64,000 nt of DNA from Nocardioides sp. Root682 (GCF_001427795.1 NZ_LMHJ01000001.1:1513664-1577663), one strand, 5' to 3'; shown: positions 21,125 to 30,439, counted from the stretch's first letter. The notes: generated from the letters alone by a model not told the origin. Program-made: numbers and translations.

Positions 21125-22300
21125 GTGGACCTCGATGCCTTCCGGTGGCTGCTGACCGACGACGGCCAGGCCTTGCTCGCCGAGGCGACCGCGCTGGTCG
21201 ACAGCGGCGCGAGCGCCCTCGCAGCAGGCTCCGCCCTCCGTCGTACGACGTCCGCGGAACGCGCCGCGGTGGCGCTCACACAGGTGGAGCTGCGCGGCCG
21301 CGCAGCTGCGAAGTTCGGGGACCTCGCGCCCCGGATGTACTTCACGCCGGACGCCCTGGAGCAGTCCACCCGGCTCCGGGTCGCCGAGCACCGGGCCGGC
21401 CGGTACACCGCCTTCGAGGCGTCCAGCCTGATCGACCTGGGCTGCGGGATCGGGGGCGACCTGATCGCTGCCGCCCGGGCCGGGATCGTGTGTGCCGGCG
21501 TCGACCTCGACCCGGTCCGGGTGGCGGTCGCCGAGGCGAACCTTGCTGCCCTGGGCCTGGCCGGGGCGGTGCAGGTCGCCGACGCGACCGAGGTCGACCA
21601 CCGCGCCTTCGACCTGGCATTCGCCGACCCGGCACGACGGACCGGCGCGGGCCGCACCTTCCGGGTCGAGGACTGGACCCCGCCGTGGACCTGGGTCGAG
21701 GGACTGCTCCGGCGCGACGCCTGCGTCAAGGTCGCGCCCGGTATCCCCCACGCCCTGATCCCCGAGGGTGTCGAGGCCGAGTGGGTCAGCGACGAGGGCG
21801 AGGTGAAGGAGGCCGCATTGTGGGCCGGCCGGACCGCGACGGTCGCCCGCCGCGCGACCGTCATCGGTCCCGGAGGACTCGCCAGCCTGACCGACGAGGA
21901 CGACCCGGGCCCCGCCGCAGTCGGCGTACGACCGGTCGGTGCGCACCTCTACGAACCGGACGGCGCAGTGATCCGCGCCGGCCTGGTGACCGCGGTCGCC
22001 GCGGGTGTCGGCGGCGGACTGCTCGACGCGAAGATCGCCTACGTCACCAGCGACTCAGCCTTCCGCTCCCCCTTCGCGCGGGGCTACCGCGTCGTCGAAG
22101 AGCTCCCCTACCGGGAGAAGCAGCTCAAGGCGGCCCTTCGCGAGCGCGGGATCGGACGGCTGACCATCAAGAAGCGCGGCGTGGACGTCGTTCCCGACCA
22201 GCTGCGCAAGCGGCTGGCCCTCAGCGGCGACGCCGAGGGAACCATCGTCCTCACCCGGGTGGCCGGGGTCGGCACAGCGCTCCTGGTCGAGCCCTTCTGA
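21125..22300 (+). CDS. Class I SAM-dependent methyltransferase with THUMP-like C-terminal domain
   Basis: A 391-residue protein. SAM-binding motif I is SLIDLGCGIGGDLIAAAR at about residues 102-119, the motif II acid is in VDLDPVR, and FADPARRTGAG is a motif IV variant. The C-terminal 80 residues (RERGIGRLTIKKRGVDVVPDQLRKRL) match the THUMP-like domain of actinobacterial putative RNA methyltransferases. It is probably an RNA or nucleic-acid methyltransferase; the substrate is unproven. GTG 21125 is 12 bp after the MMPL stop, so co-transcription is likely. Confidence 0.85.
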   Translation: MDLDAFRWLLTDDGQALLAEATALVDSGASALAAGSALRRTTSAERAAVALTQVELRGRAAAKFGDLAPRMYFTPDALEQSTRLRVAEHRAGRYTAFEASSLIDLGCGIGGDLIAAARAGIVCAGVDLDPVRVAVAEANLAALGLAGAVQVADATEVDHRAFDLAFADPARRTGAGRTFRVEDWTPPWTWVEGLLRRDACVKVAPGIPHALIPEGVEAEWVSDEGEVKEAALWAGRTATVARRATVIGPGGLASLTDEDDPGPAAVGVRPVGAHLYEPDGAVIRAGLVTAVAAGVGGGLLDAKIAYVTSDSAFRSPFARGYRVVEELPYREKQLKAALRERGIGRLTIKKRGVDVVPDQLRKRLALSGDAEGTIVLTRVAGVGTALLVEPF

Positions 22301-22392
22301 ACCAGTGCGCGGGATCGTCTCCCGAAATCGCGTGATGTTCCGGCACCCACCACGTCTGGATTCCTTGACCCCTCGGAATCAAGGAGTGACAG

Positions 22393-22563
22393 ATGCCCCA
22401 CCACGTGACCGTCAAGCACCGGGCCACCGAACCGGTGCGCAACGTTGACCGCCCCGCCAACGCAGGCTCCCACCGCAGGTACCGGACGTCTGACCTCCCC
22501 ATCGCCGCTGCGCTCGGGATCATCCTGATCATCGTGGCAGCCATCCTCGCGACGAGAGGCTGA
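22393..22563 (+). CDS. Small single-pass membrane protein (56 aa)
   Basis: MPHHVTVKHRATEPVRN..., 56 residues: a basic, polar N-terminal 35 residues and one C-terminal helix (LPIAAALGIILIIVAAILA) ending TRG. The AAGGAG site is 6 nt before the ATG. That site lies in the right arm of a potential hairpin (TCCTTGA 22362-22368 with TCAAGGA 22379-22385). A competing pairing, GATTCC/GGAATC (22359-22380), would free it. No family recognised. A GTG-initiated 25-codon reading frame follows after 1 nt, too short to support. Confidence 0.6.
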   Translation: MPHHVTVKHRATEPVRNVDRPANAGSHRRYRTSDLPIAAALGIILIIVAAILATRG

Positions 22564-22660
22564 CGTGCGGATCTCCCTGCGCTCGCTGGTCGCCGTCTTC
22601 ACCGACCTCGTCGTCCGTCCGTTCCGCGGCCCCCGGCGCTGACCACCTGGCTGCTGCCGA

Positions 22661-23281
22661 TCAGTCACGGCCGAGAGCAGCAGCCTCCGCACCGATGGTG
22701 GTGTCCGCGCCGTGGCCGGTGTGGACCACGGTGTCGTCGGGCAGCGCGAACAGCGTCGCTCGGATCGAGGCCTCCAGCGTCGGGCGGTCGCTGAACGAGC
22801 GACCGGTGGCTCCGGGACCGCCGTGGAACAGGGTGTCGCCGGTGAACACGCAGCCGAGGTCGGGGGCGTGGAGGCAGACCGCACCGGGGGCATGGCCCGG
22901 CGTGTGCAGCACCCGCAGGGTGGTGCCGGCGACGCTGATCTCCATCTGGTCGGACAGGTCCACGTCCCAGAGGTGGTCGAGGTGGGTCATGGTCCACAAC
23001 GTCCGGTCGTCGGGATGCAACAGGATCGGAGCGACCACCAGCTCCCGCAGCTCGGGGGCGACGCGGACGTGGTCGTCGTGCGCATGGGTGCACACGATCG
23101 CCTTGACCTTCCTGGTCCCGACCACCGCGATGATGTCGTCCACGGAGTGGGGTGCATCGATGACGATGCACTCCTCGTCGTCACCGATCACCCAGATGTT
23201 GTTCTCGACGTCGAACGTCTCCCCGTCAAGGGAGAAGGTGCCGCTGGACACCGCATGATCGACCCGCACTTCCCCAGCCAC
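22661..23281 (-). CDS. MBL-fold metallo-hydrolase, mscR-linked
   Basis: A 206-residue metallo-beta-lactamase-fold protein. The metal motif THAHDDHV (HxHxDH) is at about residues 60-67, with further ligands in HTPGHAPG and FTGDTLFHGG. The GTG start at 23281 overlaps the last base of the upstream mscR stop (TAGTG), so translation is coupled. The same pairing with S-(hydroxymethyl)mycothiol dehydrogenase occurs in mycobacteria (Rv2259-Rv2260), so hydrolysis of S-formylmycothiol to formate and mycothiol is the likely role. That step is inferred from the pathway, not shown by the sequence. Confidence 0.88.
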   Translation of the reverse strand: MAGEVRVDHAVSSGTFSLDGETFDVENNIWVIGDDEECIVIDAPHSVDDIIAVVGTRKVKAIVCTHAHDDHVRVAPELRELVVAPILLHPDDRTLWTMTHLDHLWDVDLSDQMEISVAGTTLRVLHTPGHAPGAVCLHAPDLGCVFTGDTLFHGGPGATGRSFSDRPTLEASIRATLFALPDDTVVHTGHGADTTIGAEAAALGRD

Positions 23282-24393
23282 TAGAGGACCACCACCGAAC
23301 GCAGGACGTCGCCGTGGTGCATCCGCTCGAACGCCGCCTCCACGTCACCCAGCCCGATCTCCTCGGACACGAACGCGTCCAGGTCCAGCCGCCCCTGGCG
23401 GTACAGGTCGACCAGCATCGGGAAGTCCCGACTGGGCAAGCAGTCGCCGTACCAGCTCGACTTCAACGAACCACCACGACCGAAGACGTCGATCAACGGG
23501 ATCTCCGGCACCTTCATGTCCGGAGTCGGTACGCCGACCAGGACCACCGTGCCCGCGAGGTCGCGGGCGTAGAACGCCTGCTTCCAGGTCTCGGGCCGGC
23601 CCACCGCGTCGATCACCACGTCGGCACCATCGGCGCCCTCGTAGGTCTCCGCACAGATCCGCTTGATCTCCTCGACCGGATCCACCACCGACGAGTCGAC
23701 CACATGGGTCGCGCCCATCCGGCGGGCCGTCTCGAGCTTCTTCGCATCAATGTCGACCGCGATGATCGGACTCGCGCCAGCCAGCGCCGAACCGGCGATG
23801 GCGGCCACCCCGACACCACCGCACCCGAGCACCGCGACACTCTTGCCACGCGTCACCGCACCGGTGTTGATCGCCGCCCCGATCCCCGCCATCACCCCAC
23901 AACCCAGCAGGCCGACCGCCGCGGGACGTGCCTGCGGGTCGACCTTCGTGCACTGCCCCGCAGCCACCAGGGTCTTCTCCGCGAACGCACCGATGCCCAG
24001 CGCCGGCGAGAGTTCCGTCCCGGCACCCTCACCATCGGCGAGCGTCATCTTCTGCTTCGCGTTGTGGGTGTTGAAGCAGTACTGCGCCTCACCGCGCCGA
24101 CAAGCTCGACACTCACCACACACAGCCCGCCAGTTCAGCACCACGAAGTCGCCCGGCACCAGACCGGACACCTCAGGCCCCACGGCCTCGACGACCCCGG
24201 ACGCCTCATGGCCCAACAGGAACGGGAAGTCGTCATTGATCCCACCCTCCCGGTAGTGGAGGTCGGTGTGGCACACCCCGCAGGTGAGCACCTTCACCAC
24301 CGCTTCCCCAGGACCTGGATCCGGGACGTTGATGGTCGCGATCTCGACCGGCGCTCCCTTGCTACGAGCGATGACGGCCTGGACCTGCTGCAT
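23281..24393 (-). CDS. mscR: S-(hydroxymethyl)mycothiol dehydrogenase
   Basis: A 370-residue zinc alcohol dehydrogenase oxidising the formaldehyde-mycothiol adduct (also S-nitrosomycothiol reductase). It has the catalytic zinc Cys in [30 protein letters not shown], structural zinc Cys in [15 protein letters not shown], and the NAD site [20 protein letters not shown] at about residue 195. The coupled MBL-fold gene downstream supports the mycothiol branch over generic class III ADH. Mycothiol is an actinobacterial thiol, consistent with the host assignment. Confidence 0.93.
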   Translation of the reverse strand: MQQVQAVIARSKGAPVEIATINVPDPGPGEAVVKVLTCGVCHTDLHYREGGINDDFPFLLGHEASGVVEAVGPEVSGLVPGDFVVLNWRAVCGECRACRRGEAQYCFNTHNAKQKMTLADGEGAGTELSPALGIGAFAEKTLVAAGQCTKVDPQARPAAVGLLGCGVMAGIGAAINTGAVTRGKSVAVLGCGGVGVAAIAGSALAGASPIIAVDIDAKKLETARRMGATHVVDSSVVDPVEEIKRICAETYEGADGADVVIDAVGRPETWKQAFYARDLAGTVVLVGVPTPDMKVPEIPLIDVFGRGGSLKSSWYGDCLPSRDFPMLVDLYRQGRLDLDAFVSEEIGLGDVEAAFERMHHGDVLRSVVVL

Positions 24394-24449
24394 GCTGCCT
24401 CCTGCACGGTGATGAACGGACCACCACCGTAGTCACCCAGGAACAACCA

Positions 24450-25049
24450 TCACTTCCATTCGACGCTGGCGAGCACCGATGAGATCAGCGCGTCGCCCTT
24501 CGCCTTGGTGATCCCGGTCCGGAGGACGAAGTAGATCCTCACGATCCGGCCCTTGTGGATGGTCCCGAACTGGCTCAGGCGGCCGTTCGCGTCCTTGCCC
24601 TCGAGCACCCAGCCGTCGACGCCGGCGACGATCCGGTTCTCGACGCGACGGTACTTGTCGGTGCCGCCCATGTTCTCCGTGCGCAGGACAGTGCGGGCGG
24701 CGTCGTCGATGGAGGTCTCGTCGTACAGGACGTCACTGCCACTGATGGTCACGCCGACGTCGTCGATCAACGCATTCGCCACGAGGGACCCCCCGCTGTC
24801 GTCGACGGACCAGTCACCCTCCGCGGGGATCCGCAGGCTCAGGGTGACACCGACGACGGCCTCCTCGCCACTGGCCGGCTCGACGGCTGGTGCGTCCGTG
24901 GGCGTGTCCGAGGCGCCGTCATCCGTGGTGGCGGTCGTCGTGGTGCCCTCGGGCGACCCATCCGCAGCGGGGTCGTCATCAGACGTGCAACCGCCCGCAC
25001 CAGCGGCGATGACCACGGACAGCAGCGCGGCAGGGACCCGAGAACGCAT
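24450..25049 (-). CDS. Putative lipoprotein, Thr/Asp-rich linker
   Basis: A 199-residue protein with a signal peptide (VPAALLSVVIAAGAGGC) and lipobox AGGC at about residue 21. A low-complexity Asp/Thr/Pro-rich linker to about residue 60 is followed by a compact globular domain ending in SVLASVEWK. Mature parts of this shape are common in actinobacterial cell-envelope lipoproteins; no function can be assigned. Transcribed away from the T7SS-like pair that follows. Confidence 0.75.
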   Translation of the reverse strand: MRSRVPAALLSVVIAAGAGGCTSDDDPAADGSPEGTTTTATTDDGASDTPTDAPAVEPASGEEAVVGVTLSLRIPAEGDWSVDDSGGSLVANALIDDVGVTISGSDVLYDETSIDDAARTVLRTENMGGTDKYRRVENRIVAGVDGWVLEGKDANGRLSQFGTIHKGRIVRIYFVLRTGITKAKGDALISSVLASVEWK

Positions 25050-25144
25050 GACGCCAGCCTATCGGCCGATCTCGCCGGTTTCGGGCCCACACCAGCCGGG
25101 TACTCGGGCTCCAGTCAGTCCATCACTCGGGCGAAGGATCGGTC

Positions 25145-25582
25145 ATGCTTCCAGAACTCGCCGGCTTCACGCCGGCCGCGCTTGCTGCGGCGCCTCCCAA
25201 GGAGCTGGAGCTCGTCGATGACGAGATCTCCAAGGTGATCAAGGTCCTCAACGACGAGATCACGGCGCTCGAGGACAACGAGTTCCCGGTGAAGGGCCAC
25301 GTCGCCCACCACTCGTTCGGTGGCGGCTCCCGCTCCCCCATGCTGGCCGCCCACCACAAGCGCGCGCACGGCGTCGTCGTGGACACCCTGGTCGACCTCC
25401 GCAAGGACCTGAGCGACTTCCGGGAGGCCGTGCGTGACGCGCGCCGGTTGATCCGTGACAAGGACGAGGAAGCCGAGGTCGACATCCGCCTGGTCCTCGC
25501 CCGGACCGAGAACCTCGACCTGGGAGGCGACGCCTACGCCCGGGCCCAGGTCGACCACAAGAACGACGGAGGCGAGAACTGA
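25145..25582 (+). CDS. Small helical protein, T7SS-substrate-like partner
   Basis: A 145-residue protein, largely alpha-helical and charged, with two long amphipathic helices (about 18-45 and 75-110) separated by a Gly/Ser turn (SFGGGSRSPMLAAHH). The layout resembles small WXG100-like or ESX-associated proteins, but the WxG motif is missing. The stop overlaps the next start (TGATG), so the two products are probably made in stoichiometry. I do not recognise a named family; the T7SS link is inference from architecture. Confidence 0.6.
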   Translation: MLPELAGFTPAALAAAPPKELELVDDEISKVIKVLNDEITALEDNEFPVKGHVAHHSFGGGSRSPMLAAHHKRAHGVVVDTLVDLRKDLSDFREAVRDARRLIRDKDEEAEVDIRLVLARTENLDLGGDAYARAQVDHKNDGGEN

Positions 25583-26835
25583 TGGCCGGCGCGAACATCG
25601 CCCGACTCCAGCAGTGGACGGCCGGCATGGACCCGGACGACGTCCACGAGGCGCAAGATGCCTGGTCCAAGGGCGCAGGATCCCTCGCCGACGTGCAGCT
25701 GGCCCTGACCACCGCCGCCGAGAACATGCCGAAGGGCTTCGGTGAGACCTCCGGGGTGAGCGAGTCCGCCGCCACCGCGTTCATCACGGTCGCCGAGCGC
25801 CTCAATGCCCAGAAGGACCGGATGGCGGGCGCCGCCGAGGTCCTGCTCAACGTGCACAGCGCCATGACCCTGGCGCAGTCCGCCGCAGCCGACATCCCCG
25901 ACAAGCCCGCCGACGAGGCCCCCAAGGCGGACGACTACCCGGGTGTGCCCCTGGTCCTCAACCTGCCGCTCGCTCTCGCCACAGCCAAGTACAACAACGA
26001 CGTGACGGCGTACAACGACGCCGACGCGGACGCCGAGAAGAAGATCACCGCGCTCACCTTGAGCTACGACAAGGCGATCGACGTGATGAAGGAGATCCAC
26101 GGCGATCCCTACGTCGACGTGCCGGACCAGGACGCCAGCGACCCCGGGCCCGGGCCCGGCCCGGGTCCGGGTCCGAAGAACCCGACCGACCCCACGGACG
26201 ACGACGATGACGACACCGACGACGACGACACCGACGATGACGACGACGACACGGATGACGACGGCACCGACGACGATGACGACGACGATGACGATGACGA
26301 TGACGACACCGACGACGATGACGACACGGATGACGACGACACCGACGACGATGATGACGACACCGATGACGACGACCTCACCGGCAACGTCGACGACGAC
26401 GGCAGCACCAAGACCTACCCCGGCGTGATCGGCGGCGGACTGGCCTCGGCCGGGCTGCTGGGTGGCCCCGGCGCCATCAACGGGATCCGGAACCTGCTCT
26501 CCCGCGGCGGTCCGACGAGCGGCGTCGGCACCATCGGCAGCAGCACGCGCGCCGGCGGACCGGGCTCACTCGGTCGCTCGGGCATCTCCGGCTCGGCCGG
26601 CAGCGGGGTGTCACGCGGCGGTGCGGGCAGCGGACGTGGTGGCGCGACCGGCGCACCCGGGACCAGCGGCGGCCGCGGGGGCCGCGGCGGCGCAGGTGGC
26701 CGCGGCGGGGTCGGCGGCGGCGCGAGAGGCGCCCGCCGCAAGGGCGACGACGACCCGTCACACGACCAGGACCTCTTCGACGACGGCCAGGACTGGATCG
26801 ACGACGAGGGCACCGGGCCCGGCGTGCTGGGCTGA
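25582..26835 (+). CDS. Large T7SS-substrate-like protein with Asp/Thr tract and Gly-rich tail
   Basis: A 417-residue protein in four parts: a helical N-terminal domain (about 1-180, containing DAWSKGAGSLADVQ); a short (PG)n linker; an Asp/Thr tract of about 60 residues (205-265); a Gly/Ser/Arg-rich segment; and an acidic C-terminus ending DDEGTGPGVLG. There is no Sec signal or transmembrane helix. Helical head plus low-complexity body plus acidic terminal motif resembles actinobacterial type VII secretion substrates. The Asp tract could bind Ca2+ or basic surfaces. It is coupled to the 145-aa gene. No ESX machinery genes are in the window. Confidence 0.6.
   Translation: MAGANIARLQQWTAGMDPDDVHEAQDAWSKGAGSLADVQLALTTAAENMPKGFGETSGVSESAATAFITVAERLNAQKDRMAGAAEVLLNVHSAMTLAQSAAADIPDKPADEAPKADDYPGVPLVLNLPLALATAKYNNDVTAYNDADADAEKKITALTLSYDKAIDVMKEIHGDPYVDVPDQDASDPGPGPGPGPGPKNPTDPTDDDDDDTDDDDTDDDDDDTDDDGTDDDDDDDDDDDDDTDDDDDTDDDDTDDDDDDTDDDDLTGNVDDDGSTKTYPGVIGGGLASAGLLGGPGAINGIRNLLSRGGPTSGVGTIGSSTRAGGPGSLGRSGISGSAGSGVSRGGAGSGRGGATGAPGTSGGRGGRGGAGGRGGVGGGARGARRKGDDDPSHDQDLFDDGQDWIDDEGTGPGVLG
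26197..26379 (+). repeat. Imperfect GAC/GAT/ACC triplet repeat encoding the Asp/Thr tract
   Basis: About 180 bp made almost only of GAC, GAT and ACC/ACG codons. Because the unit is 3 bp, slippage would change tract length without breaking the frame. Confidence 0.9.
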
Positions 26836-26881
26836 TTCAGCGGGCTGATTCAGCGGGCTGCTTCAGCGGGCTGCTTCAGCC
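26830..26881. repeat. Four tandem 13-bp repeats between convergent stop codons
   Basis: GCTGATTCAGCGG twice, then GCTGCTTCAGCGG and a final GCTGCTTCAGCCA. The array spans the stop of the Asp-tract gene and the stop of tsaD, and each unit is itself near-palindromic (CTGATTCAG). Confidence 0.85.
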
Positions 26882-27937
26882 AGCAAGGACCTCGGTGACC
26901 GGCAGGCTCGAGTCGGCCGGAAGGTCGAGCGGGGACGGCTGACGTCCTCGCGCGACCATGGTCGCGCCGAGGGCAGCCACCATCGCCCCGTTGTCGGTGC
27001 ACAGCCCCGGACGTGGCACCCGGACACGGATGCCGAGCTTGCCGGCCCGCTCCTCGGCCATGGCCCGCAGCCGCGAGTTGGCAGCCACCCCGCCCCCGAT
27101 CATCAGGTCCTCGATGCCCTCCGCGTGGGCGGCGTCGAGGGCCTTGCGCACCAGGACGTCACAGACGGCTTCCTGGAAGGACGCTGCGACATCGGCGACC
27201 GGAACCGGCTCGCCGCTGCGCTCGCGCGCCTCCACCCAGCGTGCGACCGACGTCTTGAGGCCCGAGAACGAGAAGTCGAAGCGGTGTCGTTCGAGGTCGC
27301 GACGACTCGACAGTCCTCGCGGGAAGTCGATGGCGATCCGGTCACCCTCCCGAGCGACCCGGTCGATGTGCGGCCCGCCGGGGAAGGGCAGGCCCAGGAG
27401 TCGGGCGACCTTGTCGAAGGCCTCGCCCGCGGCATCGTCGATGGTGGCGCCGAGCGGATCGATGCCGCCGTCGTGGCCCGTGATGTCGGTGACCTTGAGC
27501 AGGCTGGAGTGACCGCCGGACACCAGCAGCGCCAGGCACGGCTCCGGCAGCGGGCCGTGCTCGAGCTGGTCGACGGCGACGTGCGCAGCGAGGTGGTTGA
27601 CGCCGTAGATCGGCTTGCCGAGCCCCAGGGCCAGCGCCTTCGCCGAGGCGACACCCACCAGCAGCGCGCCCGCGAGGCCCGGACCGTGGGTGACCGCGAT
27701 CGCGTCGACGTCAGCCAGCTGGATGCCGGCCGTGTCGCAGGCCCGCTTGATGGTGGGGACCATCGCCTCGAGGTGGGCGCGGCTGGCGACCTCTGGTACG
27801 ACGCCGCCGAAGCGCGCGTGCTCCTCGACGCTGCTGGCGACGGCATCGGCCAGCAAGGTGTGGCCCCGCACGATGCCGACACCGGTCTCGTCGCAGGAGG
27901 TCTCGATGCCGAGGACCAGCGGCTCGTCGCGAATCAC
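26876..27937 (-). CDS. tsaD: tRNA threonylcarbamoyladenosine synthase subunit TsaD
   Basis: A 353-residue Kae1/TsaD ATPase that transfers threonylcarbamoyl to A37 of ANN-decoding tRNAs. It shows [15 protein letters not shown] at the start, the metal-binding [17 protein letters not shown] (HxxxH region 'VPxxASRxH'), and the nucleotide-binding VSGGHSSLL and [14 protein letters not shown] 27937 overlaps the rimI stop (GTGA). It is the last of tsaB-rimI-tsaD, with tsaE further upstream on the same strand. Confidence 0.97.
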   Translation of the reverse strand: MIRDEPLVLGIETSCDETGVGIVRGHTLLADAVASSVEEHARFGGVVPEVASRAHLEAMVPTIKRACDTAGIQLADVDAIAVTHGPGLAGALLVGVASAKALALGLGKPIYGVNHLAAHVAVDQLEHGPLPEPCLALLVSGGHSSLLKVTDITGHDGGIDPLGATIDDAAGEAFDKVARLLGLPFPGGPHIDRVAREGDRIAIDFPRGLSSRRDLERHRFDFSFSGLKTSVARWVEARERSGEPVPVADVAASFQEAVCDVLVRKALDAAHAEGIEDLMIGGGVAANSRLRAMAEERAGKLGIRVRVPRPGLCTDNGAMVAALGATMVARGRQPSPLDLPADSSLPVTEVLAG

Positions 27938-28395
27938 GGGACCATTGTGACCGACGTCGTCAGGACGAGTGCCGTGGTGCCGTCGCGGTAGTAGCGGGCG
28001 CGCCTGCCGAGCTCGGTGAAGCCGTGGCGCGCGTAGAAGCCGATCGCCTCCGCGTTGTCCTCGCGCACCTCGAGCAGCAACCGGTCGGCGCCACCGTCCG
28101 CTGCCTGGGCGTGCACGGCCGCGAGCAGCGCCGTGGCCACACCCGACCGCCTCAGGCGCGGCAGTACGGCGATCCGCTGCAGCTCGGCCACGTCGACGAC
28201 ACTGACGACGGCGTACCCCGCGAACTCACCTGCGACGTCGGCGATGACATAGGAGACGGTGGGCAGGGAGCCGCTGACCCCCTCACCCACGAGGTTCGTC
28301 GACCACGGATCGAGCGGGAACGCCGCGGCTTCCAGGTCCACGACGTGCGGCACGTCCGCCGCGACGGCCACCCGCACGACCGGCGAGGAGCTCAC
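27934..28395 (-). CDS. rimI: Ribosomal-protein-alanine N-acetyltransferase RimI
   Basis: A 153-residue GNAT protein. The acetyl-CoA motif is [16 protein letters not shown], and the C-terminal [18 protein letters not shown] is characteristic of RimI, which acetylates ribosomal protein S18 (and other N-termini). The start is GTG 28395, overlapping the tsaB stop (GTGA); the open frame upstream is antisense-type noise over tsaB. It is sandwiched between tsaB and tsaD, as in most actinobacteria. Confidence 0.93.
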   Translation of the reverse strand: MSSSPVVRVAVAADVPHVVDLEAAAFPLDPWSTNLVGEGVSGSLPTVSYVIADVAGEFAGYAVVSVVDVAELQRIAVLPRLRRSGVATALLAAVHAQAADGGADRLLLEVREDNAEAIGFYARHGFTELGRRARYYRDGTTALVLTTSVTMVP

Positions 28396-29051
28396 CTCGC
28401 CGGCGCTCCGTCGGGCAGCACGGCCTTGGCTGCACGCGGGATCTCGGCGTCGGGGCGACGCAGGTACAACGGCTCCGGACCGGTCACTTCCACCTGCTGC
28501 CCGATCACCGCGCGCGCCAGCCACCCGGCGTCCGGGCGCAACGGGATGCGGGCGTTCGGGAAGGACTCGGGGTAGAGCGCCGCACCCTCGCCGACGACCG
28601 GCAGGTCGCTGGCGACGACAGCAGGACGCTCGACGACCGGCATGCCCTGCCTCCGGCCGCTGCCGTCGTACGACGCCAGGTAGACCTCCTTGCGCCGCGC
28701 GTCGGTGGCGACCAGGAACTCGCCCTCCACGACCCCGGACGCGACGGCCTCGGCGGCGAGCGCGTCGAGCGAGCACACGCCGTGGACGGGCACGTCGAGC
28801 ACGTGACCCAACGTCCGGGCCGTGACCAGGCCGACCCGCAACCCGGTGAACGGGCCGGGACCGACGCCGACCGCGATGCCGGTCAGGCCGGCGGGCGTGA
28901 TGCCGGCGGCGGCGAGGACCTGCTCGATGAGCGGCGCCAGCTGTTCGCCGTGCCGCATCCCGATCTCAGCGGTCGCGGCGGCGACCACCTCGGTCCCGTC
29001 ATGGAGGGCGACGGTGACCGTCGGCGACGCGGTGTCGAAGGCGAGCAGCAC
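28392..29051 (-). CDS. tsaB: tRNA threonylcarbamoyladenosine biosynthesis protein TsaB
   Basis: A 219-residue TsaB, the non-catalytic ASKHA partner that dimerises with TsaD. It has AFDTASPTVTVAL at the start, HGEQLAPLIEQVL, and GVGPGPFTGLRVGL at about residue 70. GTG 29051 is the start. In most relatives it follows tsaE directly; here a GH16 gene and a gap separate them. Confidence 0.95.
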   Translation of the reverse strand: MLLAFDTASPTVTVALHDGTEVVAAATAEIGMRHGEQLAPLIEQVLAAAGITPAGLTGIAVGVGPGPFTGLRVGLVTARTLGHVLDVPVHGVCSLDALAAEAVASGVVEGEFLVATDARRKEVYLASYDGSGRRQGMPVVERPAVVASDLPVVGEGAALYPESFPNARIPLRPDAGWLARAVIGQQVEVTGPEPLYLRRPDAEIPRAAKAVLPDGAPAR

Positions 29052-29084
29052 GCCGTCGAGGCTACCGGCCCGGGCAGCCCGCCC

Positions 29085-30251
29085 TCACCGCCAGGCGCGG
29101 ACCCAGTCGACCTCGATGGTCGCGGACGCTGCTGTCTGATCGGTCGGCGCGTTCCAGAGGTGTCCCCAGACCTGGGTCACGACGAGGTTGAAGGGCTGGT
29201 CGAACGGCTGCGGTCGGGTCAGCCCCAGCGGGTTCCAGACGTGCGAGTAGCAGAGCCGGCCGTCGTAGTAGAACCGCATCACCTGGGTGGTCCACTCGAC
29301 CGCGTAGGTGTGGAAGGCACTGCTGGAGGTCGGCATCGCGCAGTTCCCGCCGGAGCTCTCCGGGATCACCTCACCTGCGTAGTGGACCGAGGGGTAGACG
29401 TTGCCCGGGCGCGCGCTGAACCACTCGGCGACGTCCACCTCGCCGGAGTGGGGCCAGGCCCCGTAGGTGTGGGCCTGCGGGTACAGCCACAGGGCCGAGT
29501 GTGGCCCCGGGACACCTGGCTCGGCCGGCAGCTTCGCCCGGAACTCGAAGCGTCCGTAGGCCTGGCCGAACCGGTCGCGCGTCGAGACGGTGCCGGCCGT
29601 GGAGGTGGTCCGGAAGTCGCCGTAGGGACTGGCACACGTGAAGGCCTCCAACTGACGACGTGCGGTGACCCGGAGGGTCCCCGACGCGACGGCGATCGTC
29701 GCCGGATCGTTGACGTAGCAGTCCCGGTTGCCGCTGGACATCCCGCTGTAGGAGGTCTCCTGGACCAGCCACTTGCTCGTGTCGAGGGTCTCGCCGCCGA
29801 ACTCGTCGTGGAACGAGCAGGCGTAGTAGGAGCCGTCAGCACGGCGGGGCCGCACGCCACACTCATCGGTGGGTGCGGGTGCAGGCACGGGTGCCGGGGT
29901 GGCGGCGACCTTCCGGGGTCCGACCTGTCGGACCGCGCTCGCCCGGCCGCGGGAGACCACCCGGTAGCTGCGTGGCCGGGACGGGTAGGTCGTGGCGATC
30001 CGGTACGCACCTGAGCGCGCAGCGCGCGTCGTCCGCACCGTCTGCCAACGACCCGGCGCGCGCACCTGGAGCCTGACGACCGCGCGCGGTGCAGTCCGAC
30101 CCGTGAAGAGCACCGAAGCGCTGCGTTCAGCAGGGTGGTCCAGGACAGGAGTCGCACGGCCTCCTGCGGCCGCGCGATCGACGGGAAGAGCGAGTGCGAC
30201 GACGCACAGCAGTGCCACGACCAGCGCTCGAGAACGCACCACTGAACCCAC
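29085..30251 (-). CDS. Secreted GH16-family glycoside hydrolase
   Basis: A 388-residue exported protein. It has a signal peptide to about residue 29 (LVVALLCVVALALPVDRAAA), one beta-sandwich module to about 115, then a GH16 domain. The catalytic EVDVAE is at about residue 271. The opening of the GH16 domain (CGVRPRRADGSYYACSFHDEF) is clearly related to the enzyme at 8561, so the two are paralogues with different N-terminal modules. The start is uncertain: GTG 30251 or GTGs 9-12 nt downstream with a better-placed GGGGTGGG site. It splits the tsaE-tsaB neighbourhood, suggesting insertion. Confidence 0.87.
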   Translation of the reverse strand: MGSVVRSRALVVALLCVVALALPVDRAAAGGRATPVLDHPAERSASVLFTGRTAPRAVVRLQVRAPGRWQTVRTTRAARSGAYRIATTYPSRPRSYRVVSRGRASAVRQVGPRKVAATPAPVPAPAPTDECGVRPRRADGSYYACSFHDEFGGETLDTSKWLVQETSYSGMSSGNRDCYVNDPATIAVASGTLRVTARRQLEAFTCASPYGDFRTTSTAGTVSTRDRFGQAYGRFEFRAKLPAEPGVPGPHSALWLYPQAHTYGAWPHSGEVDVAEWFSARPGNVYPSVHYAGEVIPESSGGNCAMPTSSSAFHTYAVEWTTQVMRFYYDGRLCYSHVWNPLGLTRPQPFDQPFNLVVTQVWGHLWNAPTDQTAASATIEVDWVRAWR

Positions 30252-30439
30252 CCCCTCCGCTCCCCTTGATCCCTCGAATCGAGGCTAGGAGTGGGCGAAG
30301 GCGCGCTGACACCTGCGCGCGCACGGACCCGGATGGCCTGCGTGGGTGGTGACATCAGGGATGGGGTCCGCGGGACCGGGGTCCCTGGGACCGGGTCCCT
30401 GGCGGGCGCCGAATCATGCCCTGGCGGGGCGAATTCCCG
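30252..30439. other. Intergenic region with GC-rich hairpins
   Basis: No gene is visible. Several overlapping inverted repeats of GGGACC/GGTCCC lie at about 30363-30404, downstream of the tsaE fusion stop. They may act as a transcription barrier, but no T-run follows. Confidence 0.4.

Noticed and set aside
22565..22642. 25-codon GTG frame (MRISLRSLVAVF...) just after the 56-aa gene
   Set aside because: Too short and without an independent ribosome site; only its 1-nt spacing is suggestive.
26197..26379. CRISPR or structural DNA array
   Set aside because: It is an in-frame GAC/GAT/ACC codon repeat inside a gene, with no spacers.
30363..30404. Rho-independent terminator
   Set aside because: Strong GC inverted repeats but no T-run on either strand; reported only as intergenic structure.
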